From contig JAQVCB010000011.1 in the NCBI GenBank assembly GCA_028689995.1, forward strand, positions 1-47,823: a stretch of DNA of 47,823 nt, read 5' to 3'. Position numbers and translations under genes: made by a program. The notes under the pieces were generated by a model. It had not been told where the DNA came from and ran no database searches. It saw only the letters and a program-made list of their open reading frames with translations. The stretch is from Candidatus Gastranaerophilales bacterium (lineage in GTDB: Bacteria > Cyanobacteriota > Vampirovibrionia > Gastranaerophilales > UBA9579). Shown here piece by piece: positions 1 to 7,263 of this stretch. Numbering within the stretch: position 1 is the stretch's first letter; each line of letters opens with the position of its first letter.

Positions 1-1032
1 TTAAGCAATGAAGCCGCTTTAAAATATCTTGTAATAGGAGCTGCTTCTTCAGCAGTGTTTCTTTACGGTTTTTCATTTATTTACGGTATAACAGGCCAGA
101 CAAACGTTGTCAGTATAGCGGAATATTTATCCAGATATAATGTCAATCTTGTTTTAATTCTCAGCTTTTTATTTGTAATGGGTGGGTTTTGTTATAAAAT
201 TGCCGCTGTTCCTTTTCATATGTGGGCTCCCGATATATATGAAGGTGCTCCTGTTCCTGTAACAGCTTTTTTATCGGTAGTTTCAAAAATAGCAGGATTT
301 GCTGTAATTATAAGATTTTTAAGTCAGATATTTGCAAGTTTGCCTATTTGGAGCTTTAGTATTGCTATTATTGCCATAGCAACAATGACAATAGGTAATT
401 TAGTGGCTGTGAATCAGACAAATATTCGAAGACTTATGGCATATAGTTCAATTGCCCAATCAGGTTATATTTTAACCGGTCTAGCAGTTTCAACAAAGCT
501 AGGAGTTGCAAGTATGATATTTTATCTTATTGCTTATCTCTTTATGAATTTTGGTACATGGGCAGCTATTGAAATATTTATCAATAAAACTGGAAAAGAT
601 TCGATAGATGCATTTGATGGGCTGGTAACCAAAAAACCGTTACTTGCATTTGGATTTACAATATGTCTGCTTTCTCTTGCAGGAATACCTTTTACTGCAG
701 GTTTCTTTGGTAAATTTTTCCTGTTTCAGTCAATTGCGCTTGCGGGAATTGAAAATTATTTGTGGATATTAATTATAGCTCTTATTAATACAGTAATCGG
801 CGTTTATTATTATTTACGAATTATAGCTGCAATGATATTAAAACCGGCTGTTTCTGAATTTAATGAGGATATAATCAAGCCTTCTTTATCATTAAATGTG
901 GTACTGGCTGGCACGGTTGCAGCAGTTTTGTTGATTGGGATATTTGCTTCGCCAATTTATTCGCTATCTAAAGATAGTGCTTCAAAGATTAACTTTGCAG
1001 TTCCATTGACAAATATAAGTCAGAAAAAGTAA
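1..1032 (+). CDS. nuoN: NADH-quinone oxidoreductase subunit N (3' part)
   Basis: The frame is open from base 1, so the gene begins before the window; about 343 C-terminal residues are present. NuoN is one of the antiporter-like membrane subunits of complex I and helps couple quinone reduction to proton translocation. Family hallmarks are visible: PFHMWAPDIYEGAP followed by VTAFLSVVSK, the RRLMAYSSIAQSGYIL segment, and the LAGIPFTAGFFGKFFLFQ segment, all among many hydrophobic helices. NuoN is usually the last gene of a nuo operon, which fits the terminator directly after the stop codon. The equivalent cyanobacterial subunit is NdhB, so an NDH-1-like naming is possible. Only the 5' end is missing, because of the window edge. 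Confidence 0.93.
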   Translation, partial: LSNEAALKYLVIGAASSAVFLYGFSFIYGITGQTNVVSIAEYLSRYNVNLVLILSFLFVMGGFCYKIAAVPFHMWAPDIYEGAPVPVTAFLSVVSKIAGFAVIIRFLSQIFASLPIWSFSIAIIAIATMTIGNLVAVNQTNIRRLMAYSSIAQSGYILTGLAVSTKLGVASMIFYLIAYLFMNFGTWAAIEIFINKTGKDSIDAFDGLVTKKPLLAFGFTICLLSLAGIPFTAGFFGKFFLFQSIALAGIENYLWILIIALINTVIGVYYYLRIIAAMILKPAVSEFNEDIIKPSLSLNVVLAGTVAAVLLIGIFASPIYSLSKDSASKINFAVPLTNISQKK

Positions 1033-1033
1033 T

Positions 1034-1058
1034 AAAAAACCGCTAAAAGCGGTTTTTT
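1034..1058. terminator. Intrinsic terminator after nuoN
   Basis: The stem ACCGCT/AGCGGT (1039-1044 with 1048-1053) has a 3-base loop and is flanked by a run of A on the left and T on the right. It starts within two bases of the nuoN stop codon. The A-run makes it potentially bidirectional, so it may also stop transcription from the convergent gene at 1118-1429. Confidence 0.85.
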
Positions 1059-1117
1059 ATGTGTATCTTACAACATGAGACCGCTGCATTTTGGTAATTA
1101 TGCATCAGTCTTAGCAT

Positions 1118-1429
1118 TTAAAACTTAATTTTTTCATTTCCGAAGTCAGTACTCATTGTAACATCTGACATTCTGAACATATGTTTTAAGGCTTTTATTG
1201 GTTTACTGTTCCAAACTGTATTTTTTAAATTAGGTTCTTCTGTCGGAACAGCTTTTTGCTCTATGCGGTCTTTTTGCATATCAATAATTCTTATCATTTC
1301 AGGTGAATGACCATGATTTTTTAAGTAATTATTATTGGTTGAATCGGTCGGTGACATTGCATTTAAGGAAATGTTACAACATCCGATTATAGCTAATGCA
1401 ATAAAAATAGCTAAATTTATTTTTTTCAT
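1118..1429 (-). CDS. Small exported, lipoprotein-like protein of unknown function
   Basis: A 103-residue protein. The N-terminus has two lysines, a hydrophobic stretch (residues 6-16) and a lipobox-like LAIIGC ending at Cys17, so lipidation and membrane anchoring are likely; an alternative is signal peptidase I cleavage near residue 24. The mature part is polar with no recognisable domain. The start is supported by GGAG nine bases before the ATG on the minus strand. It is convergent with nuoN and divergent from the GGDEF gene, and no partner can be inferred. I do not recognise the family. Confidence 0.7.
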   Translation of the reverse strand: MKKINLAIFIALAIIGCCNISLNAMSPTDSTNNNYLKNHGHSPEMIRIIDMQKDRIEQKAVPTEEPNLKNTVWNSKPIKALKHMFRMSDVTMSTDFGNEKIKF

Positions 1430-1650
1430 ATATTGAAACTCCTGCCATTATAACTTTGGAATCAATGATATGGATATTATAAGTTATTTTTGTCTTTAAT
1501 AGAATCCTTTTTCTGATTTATAAATTTGAATAAATCTATCTGTAAATGATTTCGAATTAATAAAACTTAATAATGACTCCTTAATTTGTAAATAAATCAA
1601 TAGAAATTGTTTTTTAAAATATATATACAAATTAAACATGGTAATATTTA

Positions 1651-2706
1651 ATGAAATCTTCATTTGATCTTCAAAATATTAGTCAGCAGCAAATTACTTC
1701 TGAAAAAAAGAATCATGTACCTTTTAAAGCATCTGTTATTAATTCAGATACTGCTGAGTTTAGTACTAAGAAACAATCTTCAGATCGCATTATAGCTTTA
1801 GCATCAATTGGAACTGCAATAGCTGCAACAATTGCATGTGTCAAGTCAACAATGCAATTATCTAAAATTGAAAAAAAATTTGCTGGTAATCTTAAAGATA
1901 TGGGAATAGATTTCATATCAAAAGAAAAAAGCAGATTTAAAAGAATTATAGAGATGGAGGAAAGATTTTTTGGTCTTTCAGCAAAAGATACAATGACTGG
2001 CCTGAACAATAGAGGCTATCTTTATGCTAATTTACCTAAAATTATTGAAAAAGCAAAATTAAATAATGAAAATATAATAATAGCAATGGTTGATCTGGAT
2101 CATTTTAAGAGTATTAATACTGCATTTGATCATAATGGAGGGGATTCTCATTTAAAAAGAGTTTCAGAGATTATGAAAGAAGTTTTTTCTGAAGAAAGCG
2201 AGCTTATTGCGAGATATGGCGGTGAAGAATTTGTAATTATTACTAAAGATGCCCATAAATTAAAACTATTGACGGATAGAATTAAAACAGATACTAAATT
2301 GTTGGAAACAGTACCATCATATATTGATAATTTAACCAAGTTAATGAAGTCTGATGGAGTTAGCAGTTCTGACAAAATTAAGTATGAAGAATATTTAGCG
2401 CATATTAGAGATCAAAAAGGTCATACTGCCAGCGTAGGATTTGTAAATGTTAAGGATAACCCTGAATTTAAACCGGATGATTATGTTGAAATTGCTGATA
2501 AAGCTCTTAATAGAAAGAAAAATATTAATCAAAGAGGTGAAATTACAAAAGCTGATAGTGCTGATTTTAAAAATTTCTATGACGATAAAATAATAAAATT
2601 AACTGAACAAAATATTAAAAATCCAAGCGCTAAAAACCAGGCTAAAATTGACGAGTTGCAAGAGAAAATGAGTCAAATTGAAAGTAAAATAAGCAGTTCA
2701 AATTAA
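1651..2706 (+). CDS. Membrane-anchored GGDEF-domain protein (probable diguanylate cyclase)
   Basis: A 351-residue protein. Residues 1-45 are polar, 46-64 form one predicted membrane helix, 65-100 look helical, and the GGDEF domain covers roughly 100-285. Seen: DTMTGLNNRGYL at the domain start, MVDLDHFKSINTAFDHNGGD for metal and GTP binding, and GGEEF at 190-194 as the active-site loop, so c-di-GMP synthesis is plausible. Departures from the family: the upstream inhibitory RxxD site is absent (EESE there), about 20 extra residues sit between GGEEF and the SVGF strand (261), and the C-terminal signature reads ADKALNRKKN rather than ADxALYxAK. Residues 286-351 are a charged, probably coiled-coil tail. 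No ligand-sensing domain is seen. The start ATG lacks a clear ribosome site. Confidence 0.85.
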   Translation: MKSSFDLQNISQQQITSEKKNHVPFKASVINSDTAEFSTKKQSSDRIIALASIGTAIAATIACVKSTMQLSKIEKKFAGNLKDMGIDFISKEKSRFKRIIEMEERFFGLSAKDTMTGLNNRGYLYANLPKIIEKAKLNNENIIIAMVDLDHFKSINTAFDHNGGDSHLKRVSEIMKEVFSEESELIARYGGEEFVIITKDAHKLKLLTDRIKTDTKLLETVPSYIDNLTKLMKSDGVSSSDKIKYEEYLAHIRDQKGHTASVGFVNVKDNPEFKPDDYVEIADKALNRKKNINQRGEITKADSADFKNFYDDKIIKLTEQNIKNPSAKNQAKIDELQEKMSQIESKISSSN

Positions 2707-2873
2707 GCCTTGATTTAATATATAAAAGAAAAATATAATTGAATTTAAATTTTCAGCATGATATAGCTATGTTATGGGATTAGTTTTTATTCAGGTTATC
2801 ATTATTTCTTATAATATTTTGATGATATAAAGGATTACTTTTCTTAAATCTAAAGCATTGGAGTTGAACACTT

Positions 2874-3749
2874 CTGAAATCAATTAAAAAGGACATAAAG
2901 ATAGCAAAGTTTGCCGGATTTTGCTATGGAGTCAAAAGAGCAGTTGACTTATCACTTAAAATAAAGGATGAAAATCCTGATATTAAAATATATATATTAG
3001 GCCAGTTAATACATAATACTCAGGTAATTGAGCATCTGAGCAATATTGGTATTCAAACAATTGATGAAATTCCTGAAAAACTTGAAGGGATTTGTATTAT
3101 TAGAACACATGGCGTCTCGCCTCACATTATCCGTGAACTTGAAAATAAAAATTGTCAAATTGTTGATGCTACATGTCCTGATGTAAAGAGAGTTCAGGAC
3201 AAAGCTAAAAATCTTGCTGAAGAAGGATATAAGGTTGTTATAATTGGAAAGGCTGATCATCCTGAAGTTATTGGAATAAAAGCTTATGCTGATTTATATT
3301 CTAAAGGCGAAGCAATTGTGATTTCTTCAGTTAATGAGGTTTTTGCCAATATTGAAAAAATCAGACAGGCAAAAAAAATAGGTATTGTTATTCAAACGAC
3401 ACAAAAAAGTGAAAATTTTAAGAAAATCTTACCGATTATTGCAGAAAATTCAAAAGAGTTAAAAGTTCATAATACAATATGTTCAACTACATTTAAAAGA
3501 CAGCAGGAGGCTCAGGTTCTTGCAAAAGAAGTGGAGCTTATGGTAGTTGTCGGTAGTAAAGCAAGTGCTAATACAACCAATTTGGCTGAGATTTTATCTG
3601 AAATAACCAGAACAATTCATATAGAGAATCCTGAAGAGCTAGATCTATATAAGGATCTATTAAGTATAGTTAATAAAATTGGAGTTACAGCAGGTGCTTC
3701 AACTCCAGAGTTCGTTATAAATGAAGTAATTAATAGAATAGGAGACTAA
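2874..3749 (+). CDS. ispH: 4-hydroxy-3-methylbut-2-enyl diphosphate reductase
   Basis: IspH (LytB) makes IPP and DMAPP in the last step of the MEP isoprenoid pathway, using a [4Fe-4S] cluster. The three cluster cysteines are present with family spacing: C17 (AGFCYGVKRAV), C101 (VDATCPDV) and C203 (NTICSTT). Also visible are LGQLIHN, RTHGVSP and SANTTNL. Reading the frame upstream, a TGA at 2865 blocks extension and no ATG, GTG or TTG lies before the first cluster motif. CTG at 2874, ten bases after GGAG at 2860-2863, is the best start and gives 291 residues, a normal length; ATT at 2883 is the alternative. A one-base sequence error at the AAAAA run near 2886 cannot be excluded. It lies 5 bases before rpsA. 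Confidence 0.93.
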   Translation: MKSIKKDIKIAKFAGFCYGVKRAVDLSLKIKDENPDIKIYILGQLIHNTQVIEHLSNIGIQTIDEIPEKLEGICIIRTHGVSPHIIRELENKNCQIVDATCPDVKRVQDKAKNLAEEGYKVVIIGKADHPEVIGIKAYADLYSKGEAIVISSVNEVFANIEKIRQAKKIGIVIQTTQKSENFKKILPIIAENSKELKVHNTICSTTFKRQQEAQVLAKEVELMVVVGSKASANTTNLAEILSEITRTIHIENPEELDLYKDLLSIVNKIGVTAGASTPEFVINEVINRIGD

Positions 3750-3754
3750 TGTAA

Positions 3755-4906
3755 GTGGCAAAAGCAGTAAAAGAAGCAGAAAAAAATCAATCATCAATGT
3801 CAGAATTTGAAAAACTTTTGAGTGAATCTTTTGATTATAATTTTAAAGTTGCTGATGTTGTTAATGGAACAGTTGTCAGAATTGAAAAAAATGGTGTTCT
3901 CGTTGACATCGGCAGTAAAGCTGAAGCAATAGTACCTCTTAGAGAGTTATCAAATGTTCCATTCGATGGTGCTGAGAGTATTATAGCTGTCGGTGAAAAA
4001 AAAGAATTTTATATTCTTAAAGAAGAAGATGAAGATGGACAAATCACACTTTCGTTGAAGAGAGTATCTCATGCAAGAAACTGGTTAAAGCTTGATGATC
4101 TTCGTCAGAAGAATGAAACGATTACCGCTAAAGTATTCTCTTTAGTGAAAGGTGGAGTTGTAGTAGAAGTTTTTGGTTTGAGAGGTTTTGTTCCTGCAAG
4201 CCAGCTTAGAACAGGAACTCCTCATGAAGGACTTATCGGACAGGAAATTCCTGTAAAAATTCTTGAAACTGATCCTAAGAGAAATAAATTGATCTTAAGT
4301 CAAAGACAGGCTCTTGCTGAAGAAAGAGAAAGAGTTGTTGTAGAAGTTATTTCGAAACTTGATGTTGATCAGATTGTAGAAGGCGAAGTTGTCAGAATTG
4401 CTGATTTCGGTGCATTTATTGATATAAATGGCGTTGATGGACTTCTACCTATATCTGAAATTTCATGGCAACGTGTAAAACATCCTTCAAGTGTTTTAAC
4501 ACTCGGTCAAAAACTTGAAGTTAAAATTCTGAAGATTGATAATGAACTCAATAGAATAAGCCTAAGTCTTAAAAGAATGGAAGAAAATCCCTGGGTTAAA
4601 ATTGAAGATAAATTTACTGAAGGTCAGATTATTAAAGGCATCGTAAATAAAATAACTTCATTTGGTGCATTTATTGATATATTCCCGGGAGTTGAAGCAC
4701 TTCTTCCTGTTGCTGAAATGTCAGACAGACAAATTAATCCGTTTGAATTTCTTTCTATCGGTCAGGAAATTGAAGTTGTAATTAAAAGATTTACCCCTCA
4801 GGAACACAGAATTGGTCTTAGCTTAAAAGACCTTAATAGGCCGAAACAGACAGAAAGTAATGCTTCTGAAGATTCTTCAGAACAGTTAGCTGAAGTAGCT
4901 GAGTAG
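3755..4906 (+). CDS. rpsA: 30S ribosomal protein S1 (four S1 domains)
   Basis: A 383-residue protein with four S1/OB RNA-binding domains at about 27-97, 117-182, 203-272 and 288-358, followed by an acidic tail. Domains 3 and 4 carry the typical DFGAFID and SFGAFID strands. S1 binds mRNA leaders and helps bring them to the 30S subunit. Four domains match the Firmicutes-type short S1 rather than the six-domain enterobacterial form. The start is GTG at 3755 with GGAG at 3741-3744 inside the end of ispH; an ATG at 3749 is followed at once by a stop. Close spacing and shared strand indicate cotranscription with ispH. In many Clostridia the same two domains are one fused IspH-S1 protein. Confidence 0.92.
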   Translation: MAKAVKEAEKNQSSMSEFEKLLSESFDYNFKVADVVNGTVVRIEKNGVLVDIGSKAEAIVPLRELSNVPFDGAESIIAVGEKKEFYILKEEDEDGQITLSLKRVSHARNWLKLDDLRQKNETITAKVFSLVKGGVVVEVFGLRGFVPASQLRTGTPHEGLIGQEIPVKILETDPKRNKLILSQRQALAEERERVVVEVISKLDVDQIVEGEVVRIADFGAFIDINGVDGLLPISEISWQRVKHPSSVLTLGQKLEVKILKIDNELNRISLSLKRMEENPWVKIEDKFTEGQIIKGIVNKITSFGAFIDIFPGVEALLPVAEMSDRQINPFEFLSIGQEIEVVIKRFTPQEHRIGLSLKDLNRPKQTESNASEDSSEQLAEVAE

Positions 4907-4924
4907 TTTAATATATATTAAAAG

Positions 4925-4953
4925 AAACAGGCACTATATTGTGTCTGTTTTTT
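4925..4953 (+). terminator. Intrinsic terminator after rpsA
   Basis: A ten-pair stem (AAACAGGCAC with GTGTCTGTTT, one G-U pair), a six-base loop and a T-run. It lies 18 bases after the rpsA stop codon. Confidence 0.88.
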
Positions 4954-5014
4954 GCTTTTAAAAATTAATAGTATTAAGTATTTTTAATTCTATTTTGTAA
5001 AATCGGAAAATTTA

Positions 5015-5070
5015 TTGCGAATATCACAAATATAACTTATACTAAAGTTAGGGAAAACTATACTAAAGTT
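5015..5070 (+). promoter_or_regulatory. Candidate promoter with tandem 12-bp repeats
   Basis: TTGCGA (5015-5020) and TATACT (5038-5043) are 17 bases apart, a sigma70-like arrangement. The -10 box is also the start of a 12-base unit TATACTAAAGTT that recurs exactly at 5059-5070, 21 bases later (two helical turns), each copy followed by a G/A-rich run. This could be an operator pair for a repressor. The nearest downstream frame is the 40-residue membrane peptide at 5131. No experimental support. Confidence 0.45.
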
Positions 5071-5130
5071 GGAGAGAGTCTAAATTAACTTTTTTACAAA
5101 CTTATAATGCTGAACAAGAGGGCGCTATAT

Positions 5131-5253
5131 ATGCAGAAAGTGACTATGTTCGTTATTGGCTTTTTTATTATACTATTTGTTTTTATTCCTCTATTAAGTG
5201 CTATTCAAAATGGCTTTAATTCAACAGATGGTTTTTACGGAAATAATATATGA
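5131..5253 (+). CDS. 40-residue single-pass membrane peptide
   Basis: An ATG frame preceded by AGAGGG with an eight-base gap. It encodes a peptide with a hydrophobic segment over residues 6-25 (VIGFFIILFVFIPLL within it) and a polar C-terminus. The good ribosome site, the upstream promoter-like sequence and the lack of any other gene between rpsA and the ilv leader support a real small gene, but there is no homology evidence. It could be a membrane toxin-like, stress or lineage-specific peptide. Downstream to 5343 I see only AT-rich DNA without a clear terminator. Confidence 0.5.
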   Translation: MQKVTMFVIGFFIILFVFIPLLSAIQNGFNSTDGFYGNNI

Positions 5254-5343
5254 AGAATTTTTTTATAATTAAGCAATTTTTTCAGGTCTTGTGTTTTTAA
5301 TATGATATATGTTAAAGTTTTTTAATAATAGTAAAATTTAAAC

Positions 5344-5372
5344 TTAACAATTTTTTATTTCTAATTTATACT
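5344..5372 (+). promoter_or_regulatory. ilv operon promoter (sigma70 type)
   Basis: TTAACA (5344-5349) and TATACT (5367-5372) are separated by 17 bases; each differs from consensus at one position. Transcription would start near 5379, about 29 bases before the leader peptide ATG. Confidence 0.75.
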
Positions 5373-5407
5373 ATAAGCTACAATTAATTAAAGGTATTTT
5401 AAATAAA

Positions 5408-5485
5408 ATGTTCAAGATCAATAACGTAATTATTAACTTAATGGTTCTCGTGATTATTATTAGCACGGGTCAGTTGGGTTTTTAA
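5408..5485 (+). CDS. ilv leader peptide (branched-chain amino acid sensing)
   Basis: A 25-codon frame ending 26 bases before an intrinsic terminator that precedes ilvD. Residues 7-18 read VIINLMVLVIII, so ten of twelve codons in the core specify Ile, Val or Leu, the end products of the operon below it. This is the composition expected of an attenuator peptide, as in the enterobacterial ilvGMEDA and ilvBN leaders. Ribosome stalling in this run when charged tRNA is scarce would leave the 3' end of the frame (GGGTC and GGGTT) free to form the antiterminator. The ribosome site is weak: AAGG at 5391-5394, thirteen bases upstream. It does not resemble a stable protein and is too short to have been found by length alone. 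Confidence 0.85.
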   Translation: MFKINNVIINLMVLVIIISTGQLGF

Positions 5486-5553
5486 TTTTTTGATCATAAA
5501 AATAAATTCAACCCGCAGACCCGAAAACGAAGTCTGCGGGTCTTTTATTTTGG
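5467..5553 (+). promoter_or_regulatory. ilv attenuator: antiterminator/terminator switch
   Basis: Terminator: ACCCGCAGAC (5511-5520) pairs perfectly with GTCTGCGGGT (5532-5541), loop 11, followed by a T-rich tract to 5553. Antiterminator: GGGTC (5467-5471) can pair with GACCC (5518-5522), and GGGTT (5476-5480) with AACCC (5510-5514). The same 5' arm of the terminator is therefore used in two exclusive structures. The GGGTC/GGGTT strand lies inside the last codons of the leader peptide, so a ribosome that reaches the stop codon covers it and favours termination, while one stalled on the Ile/Val/Leu codons leaves it free and favours read-through. The two pairings are seen in the sequence; the mechanism is inferred. 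Confidence 0.85.
5511..5548 (+). terminator. Conditional intrinsic terminator in ilv leader
   Basis: A ten-pair perfect GC-rich stem (5511-5520 with 5532-5541) and a trailing CTTTTATTTT. It lies between the leader peptide and ilvD, 51 bases before the ilvD start, where an unconditional terminator would make no sense. Confidence 0.9.
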
Positions 5554-5591
5554 CTAAAATATTAGTTTGACAATAGATAAAGGAGAATACA

Positions 5592-7262
5592 GTGAGAAGC
5601 GACAGAATCAAAAAGGGAATTGACAGAGCACCACATAGAGGTCTACTCTATTCTGTCGGTTTGACACAGAATCAACTTTCAAAACCGTTTATAGGAATAG
5701 CAAGTAGCTTTTCCGATCTTGTTCCAGGTCATTCAGGTATGAGGGATCTTGAAAGAATGATAGAAAAGGGAATACATACTGGTGGAGGGCATTCTTTTAT
5801 TTTTGGATTACCAGCTGTTTGTGACGGTATTGCTATGGGTCATGAAGGAATGAAATATTCTCTTCCATCAAGAGACCTCATAGCGGATAGTGTTGAGTCT
5901 GTCGCTTCTGCACATGCTTTAGATGGGCTTGTTCTCCTCACTAATTGTGACAAAATTACTCCAGGCATGTTAATGGCAGCTTCACGTCTTGATATCCCTT
6001 GTATAGTTGTGTCGGCAGGACCAATGCTTGAAGGATTCTGTGAAGGAATGGAACTCTCTTTGATAAGAGGTACTTTTGAGGCAGTAGGTCAATTTAAAGC
6101 GGGAAAAATATCAGAAGAACAGCTTCAAAAGATGGAGATGAACTCTTGTCCAGGGGTCGGTTCTTGTCAGGGACTTTATACAGCAAACACTATGGCTTGT
6201 CTAACTGAAGTTATGGGAATGAGCCTTCCGGGTTGTGCAACATCTGCTGCAGTCAGTGCTAAAAAGAAAAGAATAGCCTTTGACAGTGGAGTCAGAGTAG
6301 TAGATCTGGTTAGAGAGAACGTCCTTCCTTCGTCGATAATAACCAGAGATTCAATAAGAAATGCAGTTGTTGCTGATTTAGCTCTCGGGGGTTCAACAAA
6401 TTCAGTTTTACATCTTCTTGCTATAGCGCAGGAAGCAGGAGTTGATATAACTCTTAAGGATTTTGAAGAACTAAGTTTTAAAGTCTCCCAAATTATAAAG
6501 CTGGATCCTTCCAGCACGCTTACAATGACTGATTTTGATAAAGCTGGGGGTATACCGGGTGCTCTTAAAAATCTTAAATCTTTACTTGTTGATACTAAAG
6601 GAGTTTCAGGTCAATCGCTTTATTCAACTGTAGAGAATGCATGGGTAAATACAGAGATCATTCGTACTCTTGATAATCCTATGACAAGTAATCCAGGGCT
6701 TGCTGTGCTTTATGGAAATCTTGCACCATCTGGAGCAGTTGTAAAGGTTTCAGGTGTTGATAAGGAATGCCTTAAATTTCAGGGAACGGCAAAGACATTT
6801 AACAGTGAAGAAGAGACAATGGAGGCAATTAATTCAGATCAGATCAAAGCTGGTGATGTTGTTGTTATTCGATATGAAGGGCCAAAAGGAGGCCCTGGCA
6901 TGAGAGAAATGCTTTCGCCTACTTCTACAATAGTTGGCAAAGGATTAGGAAAACAGGTTGCTCTTATTACTGACGGAAGATTTTCAGGAGGGACAAGAGG
7001 GCTTTGTATAGGACATATGTCACCGGAAGCAGCAGCAGGCGGCTTGATCGGACTGGTTCAAAATGGTGATCAGATAAGCATTGATATAGAAAAAAGAACT
7101 GTTGAATTATTGGTTTCAGAAGAAGAGATAAGTAAAAGAAGAGAATCATGGAGTAAAGTGCCGGCTAAAGTAACAAAAGGGTACCTTGCAAGGTATTCAA
7201 GAACAGTTAGTTCAGCTGACAAAGGTGCCGTTAGTGGCATACTAGACTGTAAGGAGGCATAG
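5592..7262 (+). CDS. ilvD: Dihydroxy-acid dehydratase
   Basis: IlvD dehydrates 2,3-dihydroxy-isovalerate and 2,3-dihydroxy-3-methylvalerate to the 2-keto acids, the third common step of Val and Ile synthesis. The 556 residues match the family length. The conserved [10 protein letters not shown] (C119) and [11 protein letters not shown] (C192) cluster/active-site motifs are present. At the position of the third cysteine of [2Fe-2S] plant-type enzymes the sequence is [10 protein letters not shown], without Cys, as in the oxygen-sensitive [4Fe-4S] E. coli type; this cluster assignment is an inference. Start GTG at 5592 follows AAGGAG by six bases. First gene after the attenuator; ilvB begins two bases after its stop. 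Confidence 0.96.
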   Translation: MRSDRIKKGIDRAPHRGLLYSVGLTQNQLSKPFIGIASSFSDLVPGHSGMRDLERMIEKGIHTGGGHSFIFGLPAVCDGIAMGHEGMKYSLPSRDLIADSVESVASAHALDGLVLLTNCDKITPGMLMAASRLDIPCIVVSAGPMLEGFCEGMELSLIRGTFEAVGQFKAGKISEEQLQKMEMNSCPGVGSCQGLYTANTMACLTEVMGMSLPGCATSAAVSAKKKRIAFDSGVRVVDLVRENVLPSSIITRDSIRNAVVADLALGGSTNSVLHLLAIAQEAGVDITLKDFEELSFKVSQIIKLDPSSTLTMTDFDKAGGIPGALKNLKSLLVDTKGVSGQSLYSTVENAWVNTEIIRTLDNPMTSNPGLAVLYGNLAPSGAVVKVSGVDKECLKFQGTAKTFNSEEETMEAINSDQIKAGDVVVIRYEGPKGGPGMREMLSPTSTIVGKGLGKQVALITDGRFSGGTRGLCIGHMSPEAAAGGLIGLVQNGDQISIDIEKRTVELLVSEEEISKRRESWSKVPAKVTKGYLARYSRTVSSADKGAVSGILDCKEA

Positions 7263-7263
7263 A

